NCBI GenBank assembly: GCA_002633005.1 | Contig: NMRA01000183.1 | Location: 217,640 to 280,105 of the forward strand | Source: Phoronis australis | Lineage: Eukaryota > Phoronida > Phoronidae | Direction: 5' to 3' | DNA length: 62,466 nt | Shown here: positions 1 to 13,734 of the stretch, piece after piece | How the letters are laid out: the number at the start of each line of letters is the position of its first letter | Numbering within the stretch: the first letter of the stretch is position 1 | Notes under the pieces: generated by a model | The model's input: only the letters and a program-made list of their open reading frames with translations | Told to the model about the DNA's origin: nothing | Database searches by the model: none | Position numbers and translations under genes: made by a program

Positions 1-3000
1 TCTCCATTGTAATTGTTAGTTTTTATTTTAATTTAACGTATTTCACGAGAAGTCATTTTCGGTTTGCGTTATTCTTGTATCCATCCATACATGGCGGGGG
101 GGACGATTTACTTTTGAATTTAAGCTCCCTGGTTTACCTGTACACTTGATCAACTGCAACACGTTTTTTTACGCTTATTGTGATAAAATTTTAAATCATT
201 TATGGTCGGTTTGGAGAGAGCTGTAGAGTTAGAATCAAATTGAACCTCGACGAATTTTTTAATTACTTACGGGTTTAACGTTCCTTTTGCGGACTAAACC
301 TTTATTTACGGCTGAACTCATTCCTCATAAAATGTTATACACTTGCTTGTATTTTGTTATTCTTGTTCCCTTTGATCAGTGGTTCTATATAACTCAGCTT
401 ACACAAATTATAAACACGATTTTATGCCAAACCATAACATTTATTCAACAAAACATTTTACCTTTTGTAGCATATTAACATTAACTTTTATGGTGCCCGT
501 CACAATATATTGTTGGTTTATAATTCAGTCTAGCTATTTCATTAAAACCTGGTTTTATTACGTGTTCTTTTAATTATTGCGGACATTTGTGATAACTGTT
601 TACCTAACAATTTACTGTTGTTATGTTTAACAAACGCGCCGTGTCATTCGAGAGCGCTTAAACCATAGCAATAAAACATTTGATGTCGTCTACTTAGAAA
701 ACATCGAATGTTGAAATGTTCTCTAATATTGCAGAGAGTTCACAGATTGTCGCAAGTCGATGCTGTAACCATGAATCCACGAGTATGGTCTTGGTCTTTT
801 TTGACATGATTTTCAGACAAAAATTAATTCAGTTATCGGCGATCATGAATCGCGTCTATTCAAAATTAAATGTCTACATCGCACAAATACGTGCACTACA
901 GAAGCATTTAATTTTGTGTATTATAACTCCATACATGTTTCGCGCTCTTTTACTTTCGTCGTTGAGATTTACATCATGAAAACCTGGGTTTTGGTTGCTA
1001 TTTTATATCATTGTTGTTAGAATGAAATTCTTTCATTGTAATCCGTCATCTTAGCGAAACGTTAGTTTGTGAATATTTAGTGCAGTCAATCGCAAAGTGA
1101 ATGCCCATGGACCTGTTATTAACGAGCGACACAATGAGCACATTGAATTTTGTTAAGTAAAAACTTGGTAAATGTTTTCAATCAGTGTCCAAACAAATGA
1201 TAGAGAACATCGACAAGTTATCTAGAGTGACCATCGCGTCCGATATTTCAAATCACAATGTGATCGTCCTACAGATACCCCAACTAAAAGAGACGTGTTT
1301 TGTTTCGAGGGTGACAAACAGAATTTAATCCGTCATCGGTCGTGTTAGTTAGATATCAATAGGAAGAGAGGATTGATTCCATTTATCTTAAATTCGGCGC
1401 ACGAATTTTTTCCAGAGCAACGTTGTCAAACACAACGTCGTTAAATTCCTTCTCGTCTCACACCCAGTGTTATCAGTCTCAGATTTACGACTGGTGGAGT
1501 TTCACCTACCCATATTTATGGCTGTTACCTACACTTGGTCGTAGCTATTATCTTTTTAATAAACTGGTCTTTTTGTTAGTAGGGTAAATGTTTATCGTAG
1601 AGTGTTTTATGGGTATTTATATGGCAATTTTTACCCGGGGGTACGCTTTAATCTCCTCAGCCGTGATGTGTGCTTCAGTCATGTGAAAATGGAAATACAA
1701 GCCTTGGCAACTGAGAGAAATCTGGCGGAGCAATTGTCGTTCTTGTAGACAACATTTAAGCGATGGTTAATTGCATCAGTCTTAGATAATATTGACTGTA
1801 ATATAAAAATGGAAATATACCCTTGTTGATTTGAATTGCTTTTGGCCTAAGTTGACAGAACTTGCCCAGCTGACGTCAAACATGGAGAACACAGAATGTA
1901 GTGATGTAGAACACCATGACTCGAGTGAAAGTGAGGCCTCACGGGCTTTGTACTGACCGAAACAAAATGGGTGCCGTTCTTCACACTATGCACTCTGTCA
2001 ATATAGCAATGCATTACCCCTGGGATCGCTGCATTCAAGGAAGACATTCGCTTGTGCACCGCTTGGACGTTTTCGCTCACTGGTGTTGTTCGTGCGACTG
2101 AGACGAATAGAGGCAAAACCGGATTCATGACTAAACGAATTTTGGAACTTAAGAAAAGAAAACGTGTGTTCATTAGAAAAGGACTTTATTAGCGAGAGTG
2201 CCTATTTGGTTTACGAGGGATGGAAATATGGCGTCACACTTGACATAGACACCTGAAAACTCAATGCTACATGTAGTTTGTCTGCTGCTGTTCTCGTAAG
2301 GTGGCACCACAAGTTAAAACCGTGTTCTTCAGCTGTACATCTTGAAAGACCTGACTTGTCATATAATGCAATACTTAGTCGTTGACGTAGCCTCTCTTTC
2401 TGCCCAATAGCGTGACGGCAACAAACCGTTCTTGCCACGATTTCGCAAATCATTGAGTAGATTCCCTCTTCATCTGCTGCTTGTATTATTTATAGTGTGT
2501 TTTGCTGGCTAAAAACAAAAATCGATTCGGACTTTTTAATCTCGTAAAATCGGCCCCGTAATATTGCTTACCGTGACAGCATTCTAACAGGTTAAACAGC
2601 GAAATCGACAAAGACTCAAGAAAACGTTTCAGAGTTTATTGGAATTAGACAAACCTAAAATTTTGAATTTGAAAATGGCGCATGTATGGATTGTCTGTGA
2701 TTCGATTTGGCACTGAACGGAGATAATATCCTATCACTGTAGATATATTATGAGACCGATTTTAGTAAAGTACGCGGCCTGATTCGATTTCAGGTTTTAG
2801 CCAGCTAAACAGGGCGAAGTATAGCTTTAAACAGTTATTTTACGGTATTTTGGAGTGCCGTCGCGTCCAGTGAAGCTGGGCGCGACCCCGGAATTTCCAT
2901 ATTAACCTTATCATCCTCTTGTACTGTTGAGAGGCAATTTGGTAGCGGTGTTTTTAAAGTTTTATATCGCTTGAAAACTTCAGTACCTGGTCGCCTTGTA

Positions 3001-6000
3001 TTAGCGGAACAGCGTAACGCTGATAACACGTCATTGTACTGGGATGATTTATAAGACACAGTGTAGACAACGGGAATAGATCAAGAATTAATATCAGCTC
3101 GTACCTTTTCGTTGTACTTCGTTTGTTCGTGGGAATTGACTTGACTGCAATCAGAAGTTTTAACTCACAAAGATTGAATTGCAATTCTGACGCAGTTCTT
3201 AATTTTCTTGTTTCTCAACGTCTCTGTATTTTTGCCTGCGAATTAATATGTTCATTGTTATTTTTTTACATTCTTTGGCATTTGCACGTGAAATTGTTCT
3301 TCCTGTACATTACGGGCTGTAAACAAAATTTAGCATATTATACACTACTATTTATATTTATCAGTAATAAAGACTGCAGAAAGTGTTACGCACGTATACG
3401 TTTGTCATTGTATAATCATTAAATTTGCGAATACTACGCCAAACTTTCAGTTGCCCCAAAAATAATTCTCGTGGCTTTTTTCAGAGGTTTGGGGGACATT
3501 TAGGAATGTGACGGTACACACGTCCAATTACAAGAATCAAGAATTTTATAGAACATGAACTAATTAATCACCCTTCCTGTTTATGGCAGTTTGTTGGTAT
3601 CTGTCGGCTCCCCCGCTTTCTGTTCCGCCACAAGAGGTCGATCGGGTCGATAGCGCCTCTTTGAATCCGTTCTACTTCACATTTATCAAACTTTGAGCAC
3701 AGCTATTGAGAATTTCTTTTGAATTCCATGATAAGATACAACGGATTGTAAAAACATTTGCAAAGCACAATTTGAAGTTGTAAACACACGTTTTCTCTTC
3801 AAAGGACCTATTTAGATAGTTGAAGAGAGACCGAGTGCTGGTTTACGGCACCTTGGAGTTGTGGCGGCCGCTCTTGAGTCAGACGTAATGGCCCCAGAAG
3901 AGCGGTGATGTTGACGGAATGTTGCGCAACGTGTTTCAACTATTACATAAAACAATAAAGCAATTAATCGGCGTTGATATTTGTGGGATATTTTGTTAAT
4001 ATTACTGCCATAAACCTTTAGATGTGGGAAACCGGAGTGTTGAGACGCCCGACGGAGGGCTATTGCGCCATAAATTTTCATTACAAATTGTTTAGTGTTC
4101 CTTTTTAGCTTGAGCTCGCATAATTTGATACAAAAATACGATTTATCTATCTTATTATAAGGAGATTTTGTGAAAACACAATGTTCACGATTAATAATTT
4201 TCACCAATTTTACACACTGTTGGAGATGAACGGCCATGGAATACGTTTTGAAGGTGTTGTCTTTTGTGAAACGCCTCTTTCGTTAGTTTTAAACGCAATC
4301 TCCTAACATCTGCATTACCAACTAAGCTAAATTTCTGCCTAAACGGTACACTCAAACTGTGACCAATTAATATTGTAACTAAACTTAATCGATTGACATT
4401 TTAAACGCATCAAACAAAGTTATAAATGTGCGATTATTGGTTAGCTCAGTTTATACCATGACTGCCTCAGTAGGAAATAACACCTTATCATTGCCTCGTA
4501 AATATTGTTGATAAGCGTTTGAGCAAGGTTCAGTTACAGTTTCCATTAATCACTACGAAGAATTCAGATTAACTACGAGGTGTGGGAGAAAGTGGACTTC
4601 CAATCACAGATGTCAATCCAATCATTGACAGGTTTAGAAAATAGTGCGGTGACAGTAGTCTACCCATTTATCCTGACAATAAAAATTACCTATTGGCTTG
4701 AGGGGCTCGTTGTCAGCGAGTTTGTATTAAAGTGGTTCAAAATTCCTAAAATGCAATTGGATTGGCAATGAGTGTTTTGGACTCTGACCAACCCTCTTCT
4801 TCAATCAATGTGTTAAAAGATAGGTATTTTGACTGTTTACTTTGGACTTTTGTGTCAACATATTTTTTAGTGTTGAGCTGAGCTGAATAAACATTTACGT
4901 GTTTTAGAAACACACTGACTTTGCTTTGGCCTCATTACATGCTGTGAGGAGCCCGGATGTTGAACTAAAAAATGACACTTTAACAATGTTTGATTGGCTA
5001 GTGTTTGTTCAACAAACACGACCACGTGACCATGTTTCTCTTTGCAACCCAACCAACACAACGTGTCAATTTTCTTCCGTGTGCTACGTCAACATGTACT
5101 TATTTTTACCTAAAAATCTCACTTGCACAAAATATATATAATCTCCCGCGGTGTGTGGCCAAAACTGGTTGCCTAATTTATTTCGACTCCGGAATCTGCA
5201 CACGTGTGACGTCTTAAGAAATAGTCCAAAATGAGAGCTTAAGCTTGTTCATTCTACATGTCGTTTTAGTGGCAGTTGCTTCTCTTATTAAATCCAGACA
5301 AAGGAACTGATCTACAGATCGTATAGAAAAAGCCGTCATTCATTCTCCAGAAGACAGTAAATCGTCGATTCTATCTATTTATTGCCAATTGTACGAAAAA
5401 TGTGCACCCTTATAACATACTTTGTTTAAATGAGTTGAATTCCTGTACCTGTTCATAATGCTTTTTAGGAAATCGTGTATTTTAAAAAACAAAATATGTG
5501 TATCATATTTAATCCTAGTTCGCTGATGAAGATACAGAGTATACACATGTTACCGGTGGACAGTTTTATTCTTGATGTCTCTTTCTAGTATTTATTTGTT
5601 AGGTACATTATTAAGTTTTCTGGTCACAAATACTTGAGTTTACAAATACCGCGTGTGAAGTCTGAGAGTCTTAAAATTATATTTGATAATGTAGCCAAAA
5701 GGGTCGTCTGAATTGAACTAAATATACTCTTACTTGCCGTTACTATTGAAACATAGAATATATTGAGACGTGACATTTACGCACACGTTTATTTTACCAC
5801 TTTCAAGATGATAGTCTTTCACGAAGTTACGCTGTTGAATAAACTGTTCAGCAGGTTAAAATAAAATTTGTATTACATGTATAATCAGTCCGACGTTAAA
5901 AGATAAGTCGAGAGCTCTGGCCTTTCGTGTACAATAAATTTACCGTCATAAAACTAACAGTTTGGGTAATAATTTTAGTTTTACGAGTTTGTTTTTCTAA

Positions 6001-9000
6001 AGCCTTCTGAATGCAATAAAAATGCTGCGATAACAGACCTGATATTGAGTTTGATTACCCTCCAGGTGGCGTGCAGTCACGGGTTACCGTCTCTTGACGA
6101 TCTAGAGGTTTCATAACAGTTAAGCTTAGATGGTGTATTTGCCCATGTTGATAACTGCTTTGGGTTCGTTTTGTTCGTATCGTATTTTAACGGTTCTTTT
6201 TTCACTTTCCGAGCAACTTGAGACTGGACTATTCTTTATTTATGTATCTATTTTTATAAACACCATGGTACATGTACCAACAACGCCTAATATGTTTAAC
6301 AAAACAATTCAAAAAGTTTGTTCTGTATTCGTCATTTTTACCACATACGACTTAATACTGAATAAATGAAAACGTTTAAGTTCAAAAGACGTTGCAAAGG
6401 ATTTTAACATGTCGATCACATTTCGGACTGTAGAGTCTTTAAAAGTAACAACATTTGAAACAGAAAGGGGTTACCAAATATTTACTGCATCTTACATCTT
6501 ACGTGTGGTTATGGTATTACGTTTATTTCCTACGACACTAGTCTCTGTTACTTTTGGTTTGTACAATTAACTGCCAGGTTTTATCCATTCGTTTCATTTT
6601 CATCCTCTTGAAGAAGTATTGATTTGGTCTGGTATGCGTTTCTTCGATGACAAAATAGATTGACTAACGTGTATTTGTCTGAAAGTTGTGAAGCCAACCA
6701 GACGAGTGAGTGTAGCGGAAGATGGCAATTGCTGATTTTGCGCACAAGCTTGGAAGTATAATAACTATTGATTTAACGAATCGAAATCTATTCAATACTT
6801 AAAAGACGAATACGATTAGCTCATTGCAGTATGTTTGCCGTGCGACATTCATCTTAATCATGCATAATAATTGTTAAAATTATGATTAATTCTTATTTTT
6901 AAAAAAGAACCAATTATTTTAAAAAATCAAGTATAATGTGCATTCCGCCTTGATCGCTCTCGCTGTTCCGTGTCGATGCACTACTTACAATAATCAATTG
7001 TTTGCAAATAAAAATAAATTGCATAAACGTATTAAATAAACAATTTTTTTCTTCGTTTACTCGCACCTGGTTGCCTACCGCTTGAGTTCGCCCTATGTTT
7101 GCACGAGTACGTCCAATGGGTGGTGAATGAGGGATAAAGAACCTAAATCCTAATCCCCAACACTCTACTTGAAAACAGTATACGACATATGCAGCGTGTT
7201 TACCTTGGGGTTTTAACACGCGACAATTGTAGATTATGATGTTGAATAATTTTAAAGGCTATCTTGGTGTCGAGTGGCGGTTTCACCTTCTGGCTGGAGG
7301 GCTGATGTATGTGAAGGGTCGACCTAATAAGTTCATTCATGAACATCCGAGATCTTTAGTTGCTCGCCTTTCTGCTCATGCCACTACGACTCGCACGTTG
7401 GGTAACCTTGACAACGAGGAATTTTGNTCTATTTCAAAATCCGGTTCACGTATATTTTTAACTTAGTAAACTTTATTTTCATTGAATTGTAAAGTAAGGC
7501 AAGGGAATCCCAGACCTTTGTCCTTACTTATGTTGAACTGGGAGAATAAAAAAAAAACAATAATAATAATATTAACAATGCGTCCATTGTGGAAATGCTG
7601 ATAGTATTAGCAATTACGGAGACCTACGAAATAACAATTAACGTTTGCTAATCAGTAGTGCTAACGTAGCATTTATTGCTTGTTTTACTACACGTTTTTA
7701 TTTTGTTTATTTAAGATTGAAGACTAGTTGCAATTTCCAGTTTTACGTGGAAAGACAACCGGGACCCGAATTGCGGTTTGGATGAACTCCCAGCATCCGC
7801 CGGCATCTGACACGTATTTGGTCATTTTGAGTTACCAGCGTCATCCGATTTGTTTTTGAAGAGGTCGTATGCGCACAATACTATGTTGATGACTGGAATT
7901 TGTCCACTTGGTTGTCCTTTGTCAACAGATAAACAGCATGTTTTGAGTTATTGCGCTGACATTTTTGATCGCACTTGGTACTGGTCGGCGTGAATAGAAC
8001 ACCTCCTTAGTGCAATAAAGCCGAGGTTTAGATCATTCATACAAGAATTCAACATGCACACGTACTCTATTTATTCCTCTGTTTATACCCACGGCAGCTT
8101 ACATATCGTATTAATGTATTATACAATAAGTTTATTTATAAATACCTTTATTCCCATTTCAATACCAATGCCATGGGTTTCAGAAATAGACTACTCTAAT
8201 AGCTTCCGTGACGTTTGTCGTGGACTGTAGCTGGTGTATCGATCATAATGCCCACGTACAATGGGAAAATGTAGTGTAGTGTTATTTAACAGGGAATTAA
8301 TTTTAAATCTGATTCAAGTGGTACGTCAATATTACCCAGTTGTCAGTCATGAGGCAATACAAAGATTTCTTGATTCCGAAATTAGAGACGTGAACCGTGG
8401 ACGGTCCCTGTTTCGGTGGTCTCGTAGGATTACTGGCACAGATTTGTTTTCGTAAACTTGGCATGTCTCGATCGGCCTCTGCCTGTACATTTTTCGTGGA
8501 AAGTAAAGAATGTTTAGAACAAATCTTTAACTGTGAGACAGAAATTTACCGGCTTATTTTTCCCATTTGTAATATACATATACATGTACATGTAGACCTG
8601 CAGTGCAAGATGACATGTCTTGAATTTTTTAAAAAAACAGTAAAACTGAAAAAAGATTATTTTCAGGAAAATTGTTCTTACTTTGGTCTGACTTGTCACA
8701 TCTGTTGGAATAGCTTTTTGCTTGCGATCTGGGATTGCGTATGTTTGTGTGAGAAGTTTAAAATAGACTGTGGACTTGTATTTTACATACCTTTGTATAA
8801 TTTGAACGATTGGGACCAAATAAAAATGTTGAAAATGGAATCGAAATACGACAGACTCTTAGTTTGTAATTCACACGTTTTAAATTTGAACCATGTCATG
8901 GTTACGGAATGCGTGTTTTCGCTCACTGAAGTCCTTAGTTTAACATAGCTTTCATTAGATCTGATATTGAACATGGTTACTTTACACACAACCGGTGTAA

Positions 9001-9193
9001 ATGTCATGTGTGTACCACAATCGCCGATAAAGTTCATAAAACTTGATCGAAAGTTACAACGACCGATAGAAGTTTCCTGTATTTTGGCTGTATCAAAGCA
9101 CTAAAGCGGTGCGTCACAAGCGAGTTTCATTTGATGATAAAAGGTGGTGTTTGGTTTCCTTCAAATGCTGCGCGTTGCTGTGTACGTAAGCAT
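1..9193. other. AT-rich region without recognised gene
   Basis: I see no domain, no chain of exons and no clear element here. Open frames are short, many start at non-ATG codons, and their composition looks random. The longest, at 8397-8948 on the plus strand (183 codons, starting at GTG), is rich in Cys, Phe, Ile and Leu as expected from AT-rich noncoding DNA, and it matches nothing I know. A short AAT-rich tract lies near 7548-7580 and a single N at 7427. The window is too short to exclude untranslated exons or regulatory DNA. Confidence 0.5.
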
Positions 9194-9243
9194 ACGTGGT
9201 CGTGGTCGTAGTCGTAGCCGTGGTCGTGGCCGTAGTCGTGGTA
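9194..9243. repeat. GTCGTG hexanucleotide microsatellite
   Basis: An imperfect run of CGTGGTCGTGGTCGTAGTC-type units, about 50 bp. It ends directly in GTAAGT, which looks like a splice donor but has no open coding context I can recognise. Most likely a simple repeat. Confidence 0.7.
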
Positions 9244-9342
9244 AGTAGATTATTCATTTCTACGGGTCACGAAATATTGACCGTTGCATTAACAATTAAA
9301 TGTACCTAGTCTGACTTGGGCTCATTCTTCACTTCAGAAATA

Positions 9343-9435
9343 GAAATAAGAATAATATTAATAATGATAATGATACTAATATTCATATAATAATGATGAT
9401 AATGATAATAATGATATTGAATTATAATACTTTTA
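9343..9435. repeat. ATA/ATG-rich imperfect microsatellite
   Basis: A run of AATAATATTAATAATGATAATG-like triplets followed by very AT-rich DNA. Low-complexity sequence with no coding signal. Confidence 0.7.
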
Positions 9436-11329
9436 TAAAATAAATAATATAAAATATATATTTACTCTAGTATACGTACATGCTGTATACCGACTTCGCA
9501 AATTTGTCAAATTGTCTATGAAATACTGATTTTACTATTTTAAAGCTTCTAATTTGCTGTAGTTTAGAAATTAAGGACTCAAAGAGGAATATTAAGAAAA
9601 AATTCGTTCTAATTCAATAATAAAGTGTGCATACAAATAAAAATACAGCTCATCTTCATGATTATGAAGCACATTTCTCATTGTTTTCAAAAAGCTGTGT
9701 GTTTTCTAGCTTTGTTTCATAGAAGTATTTATGATGAGACAGAAATTGGCTATGTCTAAACAGACCCGCCAGGGAGCCACTCTCTGTTAGATAAACCTTT
9801 TCCTAACGTCGTAGCTCATGCGATCACAAGGTGCGCTAATTAGCTCATTTTAATTACTTACCTGGGGTTAATGAGCGTGCTAGTGAGCTACCCGCCACCC
9901 GCCGCGCTACCTAACTATTGACTGCGACGGACTTCTCGCGGGCTGAACGCATCATTACGTAAATATTTAATCTGATTTAAACAAGGGGGTGTCGGCCAGC
10001 GCTGCTGCGCATCACATCATCCAAACAGTATGGTTATTTAATGTCACGAGGTTGATTTAGCAAATCACAATACGTGGTCAATTAGTTACAATTATGTATA
10101 GATTGACATAGTACAAGGAATTGTTAAAAAGCTCCCACTGTGCGCAACTAATATTTTAAGAGAATTTGATAATCATGACTGCTTTGTGTTCCTGATTTAT
10201 CTTTACTCGTCAATGTATGAAATGTACCCAGGTATAAAATTAATTTGGTCTCCCGTGCTTATTTTTGAATGGTGAAATAATTTACCACAAAAAGGTTTTC
10301 AGTTGTAGTCGATTTCGAGAACGCTGGGGGCTCCATTGATGTGTAAAATTTCTTCACACACTTTCTTTTCAAGTGGTTTTAGATTAGGCTTCTAAACAAC
10401 AAATCCAGGAACGCGCACTCCTTGATTATTGGAAGAGTGAAACGAAGCCACTGGAGTGTGTGTAATGTAGATGTAAGACACTCGGGCAAAAGCAATATCA
10501 CGCAAAACCACGCAAAATCGCGCGAATGAAAGGCAAGTGTTTCTCTAATATACTCAGGACCAGTGACGCAGTGAAGGTTTTAGCGCTCCGTGCAAAAGTA
10601 CCCATTGGTTTCTCCATAGACATTGTGATGTCTATGGGTTTGTCAATCATTAGTGACATATTTGCTTTCAGTCTACATTCCCTAATTCTCAAGACTAAAT
10701 TACGGATAAAATGACTAATTACATCAACGCTTTGTTTTCTTGAAACACTCTTGTCATAATGATGAACAACAAGAATGAACAAAAAACGTGACAAGATTGG
10801 AAAGTGATGTTTGAAACATTAAAAAGTCTTCTTTGCCCGCCTCTCTCTCGTGAATGACGTCATCAAAGTAGATGTAATGAGATGCTTCGTAAAAGTGCAA
10901 GGTTGCCATGGTGATCTGTAGTCATTGTGTACTCCAGGCAAATTTTCATGAGATGATTTGCGTAAAGATCTCTTGCAACTTGCCAAAGAGAAATTATTCC
11001 CAAGTGGCCTAGTAACCTGATGCAGCAAGCTATGACAAAATACTTATTTCGCGTTTTGTAAAATCTGGTTTCAAACCGAAATTGAACCATCTAAAGCATT
11101 CGTCTACAGACAAATTATGGCATTTATGGTAACTGTTGACTAAAATAAATGTTGACATAGCAGAATTTACCTGTACCCTCGAGAAGTGACGCCGAGTAAC
11201 ATTTTGTTTTGTTTCGGCTACACATACGCCCAGCCTTGGTGGTTTTATGGAATTGATTCCTGGTTTCAGAACCAGTCATAACGCCTGTCATTACCGTGGT
11301 GGTAAAGTCTTGTTATTAAATCATAAATT
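9436..11329. other. No recognised gene
   Basis: I found no domain, repeat pair or convincing exon. Frames such as the minus-strand one at 10498-10794 are short and unrecognised. Confidence 0.4.
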
Positions 11330-11602
11330 TTAGCCCTGTTTGCTTTGAATATTTCTAATCAAGGCATTCCTCTCACTTGCTTACTTGAAATGTTACCGAA
11401 ATTGAGACGTTTTGGCACGAAACGTGATTGTACGTTATCTCTGTAACCTGAGTAGCGTGACGAAAACCCAAGAACAAAGACCATGTTTTAAAAATTCAAC
11501 CGAGTAAGACCCTGCACTAAGCTACACCACCTGGATGGCTGAAATTTCTGAAGTATTAAAAATCGCATTTAACGGTCTTTTTTTCGATAAATCGGCAGTT
11601 AA
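11330..11602 (+). repeat. Left half of local repeat unit (filled site)
   Basis: This stretch is similar, in the same orientation, to 13735-14040. Both share the TGGCTTTG/TTTGCTTTG start, TTTCTAATCAA, ATTACCGAAAT, and a final block containing CACTAAGCTACACCA and CGATAAAT. It stops at the TTAA where the element 11599-13221 begins and resumes after that element. It is therefore the left flank of a filled insertion site. Identity is roughly 65-75% by eye. Confidence 0.6.
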
Positions 11603-13221
11603 AGGAGCATGCCACCCAAAAAACAACCTAATCTGCATGAATTTAGATCGAGTAGTTCTACTCCATAACGACACGTACGGTGGCGTTACCTGACACCTGA
11701 CGGCAGACGGAGGTTGAAATTATCCAATGACGTCATCGGTTTCACACGCAGTCTGCTCAGCAGTTCGCAACACGGGTAACTGGTGTCAGCTTATCGCTTG
11801 AAGTCATCGTTTAACACCAATAAATCATCAAACTTCGATGTAAAATCCTTAAAAATACACTGAATTCTTATAAAAACGTGTTGTTTTATTTCGCTCTTAC
11901 GGATTTATTGGTATTTTGGACACAAAGTTCTAGCCTAGTTCGGCAGGCAAGGTCAGTAGCAGGAGTTTGGGGTCTGTTCGGAGATAATTTCGAAGTATTT
12001 TCCGTGAGATACAGACAGGCGAACCTAGATCTGTATTGTTTAGACTTGTGATGTTTTGAGTTCTGAACACAAAACGCTTGTTATCCTGGTCAGTGGTTCT
12101 GAGCCCGATCAGGCCCGTCGCGGCCTGCCGGATTGACTCGTTATCTCGGCCAGTGGCTCGGAAACTGATCAAACATCACGAACATAAACCAGCCAAAGTT
12201 CAGTGGAAACTAAGCTTCTAGTCAAGAAAATTCTATACTAGTGAGCCAAAGTAATGTGCACGTGATTAAGTTGGCGAATTAGCCACGAAACTGCAAATCT
12301 ACTTCACTCGTCGGGGGCCGCAAATTCAGGTTAACGTTCCGCTTTGGTCACAGCACCGTCAGGGCAGACTAGAGTTTTACATTGACAATCATTATTTGAG
12401 TAATGTAAATGTAAATAAAGATTCCCCTAACACCTGGCCGTGGGATGGAAATCGAATTGTTTCACAACAGTTTCTGCCAGCAAACACTAAATTAGCATGA
12501 TCTCACACGGCTTCGGTGTCCCGTCAATTAGTTTTATTGCACCTAAAGCCGGTAACGCAGTGATTTATTCATTGCTGGCTTCTCAAATCATTTGCACTCA
12601 CGAACACTCCAAAGGCATTACAAATTGCATCTAATGAGACAGACTTTGTTTCAGTTTTATATAAGTATTGGTTAGGGTGAGAATAATTCATTTTGAAACA
12701 GAACGCTCTGTAATAAACGCCAACATGGCAACTCACAATCCCGACTTAGGACGACCTAGAGCTCACCAGTCCCAACTTCGCTGTTGGATCGTTAAGTTTT
12801 ACAGGCTATCAATTCGAACAGGAATATAGTGATGAAGAAATACTAGAGAGGCGCCGTGAACAAGCTCAGACAACGGAACGAATGGAGTTATTTGGTAAGC
12901 CGGCATTCGTCAGGCACTGTCGACGTCTACAGGCCACAGACACGATGTTTCTCGGTCTCATACTTGTTATTTACGGCATACATTTCATTCTTCACTAACA
13001 TGAGCCACTTCCTAAGCGATATACCCGCTTTCCTCGCAGCTGCTTAGTTCGGACAAGCGGGAAAGATGCACCGCAACATAGCGACATTCACTCTGCATAT
13101 GAACCACTGACGTCACTAGTGACCCCTCTTGGCAAGGTAAGGTCGACCGTAAGCGAGGCGATGTGGATATAGACCGATTAAGACGGCAAAAAGACTAATT
13201 AAATCGGGTGGCATTCCTTAA
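11599..13221 (+). mobile_element. TTAA-flanked transposon, Kolobok-like, copy A (deleted)
   Basis: The segment is bounded by TTAA at 11599-11602 and 13218-13221. Inside these are inverted termini: the left reads AGGAGCATGCCACCC, and the right, reversed, reads GGAATGCCACCC. The paralogous sequence at 13735-14120 lacks the whole segment, which supports insertion independently. A longer related copy lies inverted at 56461-58392; matching blocks include the termini, the stretch around ACGTCATCGG near 11730, and the coding remnant near 12800. TTAA target duplication is known for piggyBac and Kolobok elements. The cysteine-rich protein remnant in the other copy favours Kolobok. Copy A is shorter and has lost part of that coding region, so it is surely inactive. 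Confidence 0.7.
12796..12905 (+). pseudogene. Coding remnant of TTAA element (FTGYQF motif)
   Basis: A plus-strand frame reads FTGYQFEQEYSDEEI and continues with a Glu/Arg-rich helix-like stretch up to LFGKP, where it meets GTAAGC, a possible splice donor. The inverted copy at 56461-58392 has the matching GFTGYQFKPECTDQEI with similar spacing, so the frame was once protein-coding. An acidic YxFEP-type stretch ahead of a Cys-rich domain is familiar from animal transposon proteins that share the P2X7 C-terminal domain. The Cys-rich part is not found in this copy. Confidence 0.5.
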
Positions 13222-13330
13222 AAACTGACGTTGTGCACTTGTCTTCACGTTGTTACCGTCCCTGTGACAAGAGTGAACGCGAAAACATAGATGTAGGTCA
13301 ACAATTTGACGTGGTGAGAAAAGAATGCTG
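13218..13330 (+). repeat. Right half of local repeat unit (filled site)
   Basis: Just after the right TTAA the sequence resumes its match to the unoccupied unit: the shared block runs from CTTGTCTTCACGTTGTT through GTGAACGCGAAAA to TTTGACGTGG and pairs with about 14045-14120. Together with 11330-11602 it is the interrupted counterpart of 13735-14120. Confidence 0.6.
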
Positions 13331-13360
13331 ACCTCACACGTTCGCCTTCACGTTTAATAA

Positions 13361-13610
13361 GAGAGCCACGGCTACACGTTAAACGCGAACGGGAACGCGC
13401 GAGTCACCAGAGGTCACTGGTTAACGGTCACGTTAGCGTTGTCTTCCAATAGAGAGCTTCGGCTACAGTTCAACGCGAACGGAACGTGTGAGTCACCAGA
13501 GGTCACTGGTTAACGGTCACGTTAGCGTTGTCTTCCAATAGAGAGCTTCGGCTACAGTTCAACGCGAACGTGAACGTGTGAGTCATCAGAGGTCACAACG
13601 CCAGAAGAGT
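13361..13610 (+). repeat. Tandem repeat, ~90 bp unit, about 2.7 copies
   Basis: Units start at 13361, 13452 and 13541 (periods 91 and 89) with GAGAGC(C/T)(A/T)CGGCTACA. Each contains AACGCGAACG, GAGTCA(C/T)CAGAGGTCAC and, in the first two, GGTTAACGGTCACGTTAGCG. Units two and three are nearly identical, so the expansion is recent. Confidence 0.9.
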
Positions 13611-13734
13611 GATTCGGGTGTAGGAAATAGTTGGTAACCCCGCGGGCGGAGGGGGCCAAAACTACGGCCGGGTTAACATCATAATATCCTGAGCAGAATG
13701 AAGGATACGTTTGGTGTTTAATTTATAGTCTCAA

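Noticed and set aside
8397-8948. 183-codon open frame
   Set aside because: GTG start, no domain, AT-driven composition, no splice signals that support it.
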